A stretch of 64,000 nt of DNA, taken from the NCBI RefSeq assembly GCF_022340605.1, contig NZ_JAJDNQ010000023.1, forward strand, positions 47,043 to 111,042, read 5' to 3'. This stretch comes from Thiohalocapsa sp. (lineage in GTDB: Bacteria; Pseudomonadota; Gammaproteobacteria; Chromatiales; Chromatiaceae). A program made the position numbers and the translations under genes. This document shows positions 59,224 through 64,000 of this stretch, one piece after another; position 1 is the first letter of the stretch, and each line of letters opens with the position of its first letter. A model generated the notes under the pieces. It was not told the DNA's origin, did not search any database, and saw nothing but the letters and a program-made list of their open reading frames with translations.

Positions 59224-60081
59224 ATGAGCAAGCCGTCTCGCCGGTTTGGCCCGTGGGTCCGGCCCATGGCACTCGCCCAACTTGCTGCGCAAGCACTGCC
59301 CGGCGCCCTCGCCGTCGCGGGGCTCCTGCTCTGCGCCGCGCCCGCGGCCGCCTGGCAGCCGGGTGTCTCGCTGCCGGACCCGGACGCGATGCCGCAGTGG
59401 GCCTACAGTGGCGCAAAGGGGCCGGAGCGCTGGGCCGATCTTGATCCCGACTACGGCACCTGCGGCCGCGGTGACCATCAGTCACCGGTGGCCCTGACGG
59501 AGGCGGTTGCCGTTGCGGCGCCCTGCGAGCCGCTGCGCTTCCGCTACCGCAGCAGCGCCCTCTATGTCACCAACGATGGGCGCGCCCTGCGGCTGGGCTA
59601 CGATCGTGGCAGCTATCTGGTGGTGGACGGACTCAGCTACGAATTGGTGGAGCTGCGTTTCCACGTGCCCTCCGAGCATGTCATCGACGGCCACACGGCG
59701 GATGCGGAGCTACAGCTCATCCATGCCAACAATCGCGGCGACATTGCCGTGGTCGCCGTGCCGTTGATCGCCGGTCCACGCGTCAACCAGATCCTGCGGC
59801 GGGTCTTGGAGAACGCACCGAGCCGGCCGGGCCAATCCTTCTACGGCCGCAACGTGGGCGTGAACCCGCTGTTCATGCTACCGGGTCGCAAGGACTACTA
59901 CGCCTACGAGGGCTCCCTGACCCGACCGCCCTGCACCGAGGGTGTGCACTGGTTCGTGATGCGCACCCCGGTGGAGGTGGCGGCGGTCGACCTGAATCGG
60001 CTCGCGAGTCTGGTGGGGCGGAACGCCAGACCGCTTCAGCGCCTGGGTAATCGGCGTGTCGCCATGGTCTGTACGCCCTGA
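59224..60081 (+). CDS. Alpha-carbonic anhydrase-like protein lacking two zinc histidines
   Basis: The 285-residue exported protein has an N-terminal hydrophobic segment (LAVAGLLLCAAPAAA) and an alpha-carbonic anhydrase fold: WAYSGAKGPERWADL, CGRGDHQSPV near residue 80, PSEHVIDG near 150 and SLTRPPCTEGVHWFVM near 231. Catalytic family members bind zinc by three histidines in HFH and ExHxxxH-like segments. Here the first reads ELRFHVPSEH (His to Arg145, His147 kept) and the second AELQLIHAN (His to Gln164). The gate residues Glu151 and Thr233 and the disulfide cysteines 80 and 237 are kept. It is probably not an active hydratase and may bind a partner or polysaccharide. Confidence 0.88.
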   Translation: MSKPSRRFGPWVRPMALAQLAAQALPGALAVAGLLLCAAPAAAWQPGVSLPDPDAMPQWAYSGAKGPERWADLDPDYGTCGRGDHQSPVALTEAVAVAAPCEPLRFRYRSSALYVTNDGRALRLGYDRGSYLVVDGLSYELVELRFHVPSEHVIDGHTADAELQLIHANNRGDIAVVAVPLIAGPRVNQILRRVLENAPSRPGQSFYGRNVGVNPLFMLPGRKDYYAYEGSLTRPPCTEGVHWFVMRTPVEVAAVDLNRLASLVGRNARPLQRLGNRRVAMVCTP

Positions 60082-60164
60082 CGCGTGGTCCTAGAACCAG
60101 CAGTTGACTGCTGTGGCCGGTGCACCTGCGCCAAATTCCTGGCACCGCCAGCCACAGACGTTTC

Positions 60165-60200
60165 AGGATCGAAATCGAAATCGGGATCGAAATCGAGCAG
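60165..60200. repeat. Short hexanucleotide tract, GAAATC units
   Basis: GAAATC, GAAATC, GGGATC, GAAATC and GAGCAG follow GGATC. The NNNATC spacing is like that of the NNNGTC tracts at 23051 and 26703. Confidence 0.75.
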
Positions 60201-60203
60201 ATC

Positions 60204-60427
60204 GCAGGCAGCGCTTGTGGGGGCGGCACTCTCGGTGCCGCGACCGGCGGCCAGGCAGCACACCGCGCGCTGAGTAACTGCCATGCGGCAGGCAACCTCC
60301 CACCCGTCGTCGCGCCACAAAAGGCAGTGGCGCTCCCACAGCGCCGACGCGCCTAGAGCAACCGCTATGGCAGGCAGCGCTTGTGGGGCTTGGTGGGAGC
60401 GGCACTCTCGGTGCCGCGACCGGCGGC
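60204..60427. repeat. Two direct copies of a REP-containing segment
   Basis: GCAGGCAGCGCTTGTGG followed by GCGGCACTCTCGGTGCCGCG and ACCGGCGGCC occurs at 60204-60252 and again at 60370-60427, the second with a nine-base insertion that restores the GTGGGAGCGGC core. An inverted GGCGCTCCCAC arm lies between them at about 60329-60339. Confidence 0.75.
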
Positions 60428-60456
60428 CGGGTAAGCACGGCTTACGGACGCCCATC

Positions 60457-60487
60457 GTCGGGTTACGCTACCGCTAACCCGACCTAC
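60457..60487. repeat. Single GTAGGTCGGGTTAGCG-type hairpin element
   Basis: GTCGGGTTACGCTACCGCTA followed by ACCCGACCTAC matches the right element at 49837-49867 except for one base. Confidence 0.85.
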
Positions 60488-60586
60488 ACCGACTGGTCGC
60501 CCGCTCGCCCATGGCCGGGCACCGGCACGTCCTGCTGCCGGTGCCGCGGGCCATCCTGGCCCTGGGCACGGGCTTTGGCCGGGGCG

Positions 60587-61471
60587 TTACTTCTTCTCGC
60601 CGCCGTCGTCCTTGAGCTTCACGACGTCTTCGTTCAGTTCCACCATGGCCTGATTGCGCAATTCGGCCAGCTTCTCGGCGACCTTCTGGCGCTTGATTGC
60701 AGCCTCCAGGCTCGGCTTTGCGTCCTCGAACGACGGCGGTTCGGCGTCGCGGGTGTCTTCCAGCAGGATCACGTGCCAGCCGAACTGGGTGTGCACTGGT
60801 TCCTTGGTCCACTCGCCAGGCTTGAGCTTGGCCACGGCGTCGGCGAAGGGCTTGACCATCTGCTGGCCATCGAACCAGCCGAGGTCGCCGCCCTTGTCGG
60901 CGGTGGGACCGAGGGAGTTCTCTTTGGCCAGCTTCTCGAAGTTCTTGCCCTTCTTCTTGGTGACCTCTTTGGCGAGCTCCTCGGCCTTTTCCTTGTTGTC
61001 CACCAGGATGTGGCGGGCCTTGTACTCGGTGCGCTTGGCCTGCTGCTTGAACTGCTCGTAGGCCTGCTTCAGCTCCTTGTCGGTGACCTCGGTGTCTGCG
61101 GCGATGGCCTGCAACGCGGCCGTGGAGAGCACCATCATGCGCTCCAGCTCCAGCGCCGCCTGCACGTCGGGGCGCTCGGCGAGCTTGCGCTTTTCGCCCT
61201 CCTGGGAAGAGACCACGAGGTTCATGAATTCGTTGAACGCCCGTTCCTGCAAGTCAGCCGAGTTCTCCCCGCCCGTCTGTTGCAGGCGCTGGGCATAGAA
61301 CAGGCGGAATACGTCGAGCTTGTAGGGCTCGCCGTTGATGGTGGCGATGACCGTATCGTCGCCGGCAGGGGTCTTGTCCTCCGCCGACGCAGGCGTGGCG
61401 AATGCCGCGGCCAGCAGGCCGCTGGCGACGGCGATGCGCAACAGGTGCTTCGGGAACGGTTTGGATCGCAT
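60587..61471 (-). CDS. Parvulin-type peptidyl-prolyl cis-trans isomerase, exported
   Basis: The 294-residue protein has a signal peptide (LLRIAVASGLLAAAFATPASA), an N-terminal SurA-like helical region, and a parvulin (PpiC) domain: YKARHILVDNKEKAEELAKE near residue 150, GGDLGWFDGQQMVKPFADAV near 195 and VHTQFGWHVILLEDTRD near 225. It would help outer-membrane or periplasmic proteins fold. A charged lysine-rich tail ends the protein. It lies downstream of yciI and yciB on the same strand, an arrangement common in gamma- and betaproteobacteria, though the bolA-like gene often present there is missing. Confidence 0.93.
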   Translation of the reverse strand: MRSKPFPKHLLRIAVASGLLAAAFATPASAEDKTPAGDDTVIATINGEPYKLDVFRLFYAQRLQQTGGENSADLQERAFNEFMNLVVSSQEGEKRKLAERPDVQAALELERMMVLSTAALQAIAADTEVTDKELKQAYEQFKQQAKRTEYKARHILVDNKEKAEELAKEVTKKKGKNFEKLAKENSLGPTADKGGDLGWFDGQQMVKPFADAVAKLKPGEWTKEPVHTQFGWHVILLEDTRDAEPPSFEDAKPSLEAAIKRQKVAEKLAELRNQAMVELNEDVVKLKDDGGEKK

Positions 61472-61642
61472 CTGACTTCTTCCTCGGGTTGGTGATGGTG
61501 TGCGCTGACCTCGGCGCCGGCCGGCATCATGTGCCGCGCGCCCTTGGCCTAGGAAGGGGGTTCTGGGTTCGGTTGCTCGGGCTGCCGGTTGCTCATCCCG
61601 GACGCCGTGCTCAGGCGGGGCGGTGGTTTCGGCGGGCCCCGC

Positions 61643-61945
61643 TCAGCGGGGCAGCACCTGGATGAACGGCTTGACCAGCACGTTCTGGTAGACGCCCGCG
61701 GCGATATAGGGATCGGCGTCGGCCCAGGCACGGGCGGCGTCGAGGTCCTCGAATTCCGCCACCACCAGCGAGCCGGTGAAGCCCGCATCGCCCGGATCGG
61801 TGGCCGCCACCGCCGGGTGAGGTCCGGCAAGCACCAGCCGACCCTCCGCCTGCAGGGCCTCCAGCCGTGCCAGGTGCGCCGGCCGCGCCGCGCGGCGTGC
61901 GGGCAGACTGTTCGGGTGATCTGTGGCGATGATGGCGTACAACAC
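61643..61945 (-). CDS. yciI: YciI family protein
   Basis: The 100-residue protein has the dimeric alpha+beta barrel fold of the YciI family: [28 protein letters not shown], with the conserved histidine in RPAHLARL, then [33 protein letters not shown] and a C-terminal QVLPR. The cellular role is not well established. It lies between yciB and the parvulin gene, the common order in proteobacteria. Confidence 0.93.
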   Translation of the reverse strand: MLYAIIATDHPNSLPARRAARPAHLARLEALQAEGRLVLAGPHPAVAATDPGDAGFTGSLVVAEFEDLDAARAWADADPYIAAGVYQNVLVKPFIQVLPR

Positions 61946-61976
61946 TGTCGAGCACTCCGGGCTGTTTAGTCCTGGG

Positions 61977-62687
61977 CTATCGGCCGCCTGCGTCGGCCTC
62001 CTGCGAGATATCGCCCGCGGCGGGCGCGGGCTCCTTGTCGTGGTGAGCGTACCGGGCCAGGTAGACCGCCTGCGCCAGGACGAACACCAATGTCATGCCC
62101 ATCATACCGAACAGCTTGAAGTCGACCCATGACGACTCGCTCATGTGCGCCCGCTGACAGAGGGCGAGAACGGAGCCGGAGAAGTGTTGTGCGCACTGCT
62201 TGAGGTCGATGTCCGTGACGCCGCTGGCGGCGATGAGTGCCTCACGGGCCTCGTAGAAGCCACTGCCGACGTAGACCACGTAGAGGTTAACCAGGCCGGA
62301 GAAGATGAAGAAGACCGCCCAAGCAAGGTTGAGCCGCCGCCAGATGACGTCCGGCACCTCCACGGCGTGCTCCATCATGCGCTGCGCCAGCGGCTTGTCG
62401 CCGATGAACTGGGTCACCAGGAATACCAGCCCGAACAACCAGTTGACGATGGTGGGCTTCCACATCACGAAGGTAGGGTCGCGCAGCGCCAGGGTCATTC
62501 CGCCGAAGATCACCAGCAGCGCCAGCGTGGCCAGGTGCATGCGCTCGGCGCGGCCGCGGCGCAGGCGCACCCAAGCCACCTGCAAGGCCGATGCGGCAAT
62601 GGCGACGGTCGTGGCCACATAGATGCCGAACAGCTTGTAGGCGACGAAGAACAGGATGACTGGGAAGAGGTCGAACAGGAGTTTCAT
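61977..62687 (-). CDS. yciB: Inner membrane-spanning protein YciB (septation protein A)
   Basis: YciB is a five-helix inner-membrane protein that affects envelope synthesis and septation. The 236-residue product starts [26 protein letters not shown] (split: [26 protein letters not shown]), with [17 protein letters not shown] and [18 protein letters not shown] typical. It is about 55 residues longer than the E. coli protein. Most of the extra length is a polar insert of about 45 residues ([19 protein letters not shown] ... [11 protein letters not shown]) between NLYV and [11 protein letters not shown], just before the last helix. Confidence 0.9.
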   Translation of the reverse strand: MKLLFDLFPVILFFVAYKLFGIYVATTVAIAASALQVAWVRLRRGRAERMHLATLALLVIFGGMTLALRDPTFVMWKPTIVNWLFGLVFLVTQFIGDKPLAQRMMEHAVEVPDVIWRRLNLAWAVFFIFSGLVNLYVVYVGSGFYEAREALIAASGVTDIDLKQCAQHFSGSVLALCQRAHMSESSWVDFKLFGMMGMTLVFVLAQAVYLARYAHHDKEPAPAAGDISQEADAGGR

Positions 62688-62800
62688 GGCATCTCTTGCA
62701 TGGGCCGTGTCGTGGCCTGGGGTCTTCGATGGCGCCGGCCGTGGCTGCGGACGTCGAAGCGCGGGCTGCGCGTTTGCGGCGACCCGGCTCGCCGTGCACG

Positions 62801-63550
62801 TCAGTGCAGGCGCTCGTCCGTGCCGCGGGCATCGTGGTAGCGGCGCATGACCTCGCGCACGGCACGCGGATAGTCCATCAGCGCCATTTGGCGCATGCCC
62901 TCACGGAAGAAGGTGGGGGCGTCGGCGGGCAACTCCTCCAGCAGGGCATCGAAGGCCGGCTCCATCAACTGCGGCTCCAGCGTCCGCATTGCGATGATGG
63001 CGCGATTGATGAGCAGCGCGCGCCAGGTCTCGAAGCGCGCGCTCCCGGGCAGGGCGCCGCTGAAGCGTGCCGACAGCCCGCGGGCGACGTCGTCGGCCAT
63101 GTGGTAGAGCAGGCGGATCTGCGCCGGGTCGCGCTCGTCTTTGGCACGCTCCGCGGCGGCGTTGACCACCGGTTGCAGGAGCGAGAGCTCACCGCCGCTG
63201 CGCACCACGCAGCAGGCCAGGGCCAGCAGCAGCCCGTCGAGGTCGTGCGCGTCGGCATCGGCGCCGAGCCGCCGCGCGTGCTGCGTCAGGCGGTCCAGCA
63301 GGTCGATGACGTGGTCGCCGAGCCGGTCGAGACCGGGCTGTTCCGTGACCGGCGCGTCGCTGCAATCGATGTGGATGCGCTGGGCAAGCGCGTCCAGCGC
63401 CTCCTCCAGGGCCGTCGCCAGCGTGGACAAGGACATCGCCTCCGGCGCGTCCGCAGACCCGGCGCTGGGGGCGGCCGTCTGCTCCGGCAGCGCATCCAGA
63501 ATGCGCCGGAGCTCGTCGCGGATGGCGGTGGGTTCGCAGGGGGGCAACAT
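62801..63550 (-). CDS. Unknown soluble helical protein
   Basis: The 249-residue product is not recognised. It starts MLPPCEPTAIRDELRRIL; the frame is open to 63718, but the extension is basic and not protein-like. The middle and C-terminal parts are leucine/alanine-rich helices (DLDGLLLALACCVV, RALLINRAIIAMRTLEP, PTFFREGMRQMALMDYP). There is no signal peptide or membrane helix. Codon use with strong third-position GC supports coding. It lies upstream of yciB on the same strand, with a 113-base gap. Confidence 0.7.
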   Translation of the reverse strand: MLPPCEPTAIRDELRRILDALPEQTAAPSAGSADAPEAMSLSTLATALEEALDALAQRIHIDCSDAPVTEQPGLDRLGDHVIDLLDRLTQHARRLGADADAHDLDGLLLALACCVVRSGGELSLLQPVVNAAAERAKDERDPAQIRLLYHMADDVARGLSARFSGALPGSARFETWRALLINRAIIAMRTLEPQLMEPAFDALLEELPADAPTFFREGMRQMALMDYPRAVREVMRRYHDARGTDERLH

Positions 63551-64000
63551 GGCTCGGCAGCATAGCAGCCGGACCGCCAAGGATGTAAGCACCGCCGCGA
63601 GGCCGGTGGTCTGGGGATTGGCGATAACGATCGCCGAGCTGCGCCGGAGCGCTTGCCGCAGGTGTGATCTTGTTGCCTTTGGCGGTTTGTCTCTGCGGCT
63701 CAATTCGCGGCTTGCCAATGGCTCGACGACGGTGCGGGCGCGTCCGCGTTGGTCATCGTGGCTCGACGGTCATCGCTGTCGGGCAGATGACTGCCTTCTT
63801 TGTCGGCTTTGGGAATACAAAGACGCGCTGAATCTTGGTGCCGGCGACGATGTGGGGAAGACCGGTCAGGTGCTTGCGGGAATAATGCGATGGCGGGCAT
63901 GGGAAAGTTTTCGGCGTACGGTTTGGCACGGTGTATTGGGTAAAGGTCGCCTGATGTGCGCAGAAACCACAGAGAGGCATGAGGGCAGCTTGGGTAAGAA
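63551..64000. other. 450-base end region with no supported gene
   Basis: The stretch from about 63760 to the end has a lower GC content than the rest of the window. Short minus-strand frames (63753-63980 and 63700-63900) have no recognisable sequence and no ribosome-binding site. It may hold the edge of a transferred segment or a gene that continues past the window. Confidence 0.5.

Larger units (their letters stand above)
60082..60586. other. 505-base repeat-filled gap
   Basis: The region between the carbonic anhydrase-like gene and the convergent peptidyl-prolyl isomerase gene carries a hexanucleotide tract, two copies of a REP-containing segment and one GTAGGTCGGG-type hairpin. No gene is supported. 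Confidence 0.75.

Noticed and set aside
63753..63980. 75-codon minus-strand frame near the window end
   Set aside because: No start signal, no similarity recognised and no supporting neighbour; the region is left unassigned.

Overview
The window is a chromosomal stretch of a GC-rich gammaproteobacterium that oxidises reduced sulfur. It most resembles the order Chromatiales (purple sulfur bacteria or close non-phototrophic relatives). The reasons are a soxB gene divergent from soxX-soxA-soxK-soxL with no soxYZ or soxCD beside it, a gammaproteobacterial smc-zipA-ligA block, a 14-subunit-type nuo operon, and many short dispersed repeats in the gaps between genes. No rRNA, tRNA, CRISPR array, prophage or intact insertion sequence was seen.

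Layout. 1-13260: nuoD (5' end cut off) to nuoN, respiratory complex I, with two unusually long internal gaps. 13333-18024: an unknown multi-pass membrane protein and a 1176-residue fusion of three VanZ-like units with an O-antigen-ligase/polymerase-like domain. 18119-22809 (mostly minus strand): a small exported protein, a PfkB sugar/adenosine kinase, a broken Uma2 gene and ppsA. 22810-31787: the sulfur-oxidation region. soxXAKL lies on the minus strand, followed upstream by a two-component system (FixJ-type regulator and a sensor with a PhnD-like periplasmic domain, as in TtrS/TtrR), which is divergent from soxB. 31923-37300: ygfX-like, DUF29, a CorC/CNNM-type transporter and the three-gene AMMECR1-MEMO-radical SAM set. 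37743-38714: rdgC. 38903-49565: an exopolysaccharide region with UDP-sugar epimerase and dehydrogenase on the minus strand and, divergently, an EpsB-type sugar transferase with prsK-prsR-prsT of the XrtA/PEP-CTERM system, but no exosortase. 49998-51688: FGGY kinase coupled to queF. 51959-58785: smc, zipA, ligA. 58942-60081: a small unknown protein and a carbonic anhydrase-like protein that lacks two of the three zinc histidines. 60587-63550 (minus): a parvulin isomerase, yciI, yciB and an unknown protein. The last 450 bases hold no gene that can be supported.

How the parts fit. SoxXA(K), SoxB and SoxL would oxidise thiosulfate in the periplasm. The adjacent sensor kinase is well placed to sense a sulfur oxyanion and control these genes. 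In a sulfur lithotroph complex I may run in reverse to make NADH. PpsA serves gluconeogenesis from fixed carbon. The EPS genes, the VanZ/ligase fusion and the PrsK/PrsR pair point to a regulated surface polysaccharide.

The non-coding DNA carries several repeat families: hexanucleotide tracts built on NNNGTC units, inverted pairs of a GTGGGAGCGGC-type REP element, GTAGGTCGGGTTAGCG-type hairpins, 12-mer tandem repeats and two heptanucleotide arrays between queF and smc. No single undescribed operon-sized system stands out. The strongest novel leads are the apparently non-catalytic carbonic anhydrase, the TtrS-like sensor embedded in the sox locus, the duplicated SoxK, and the triple VanZ/ligase fusion.
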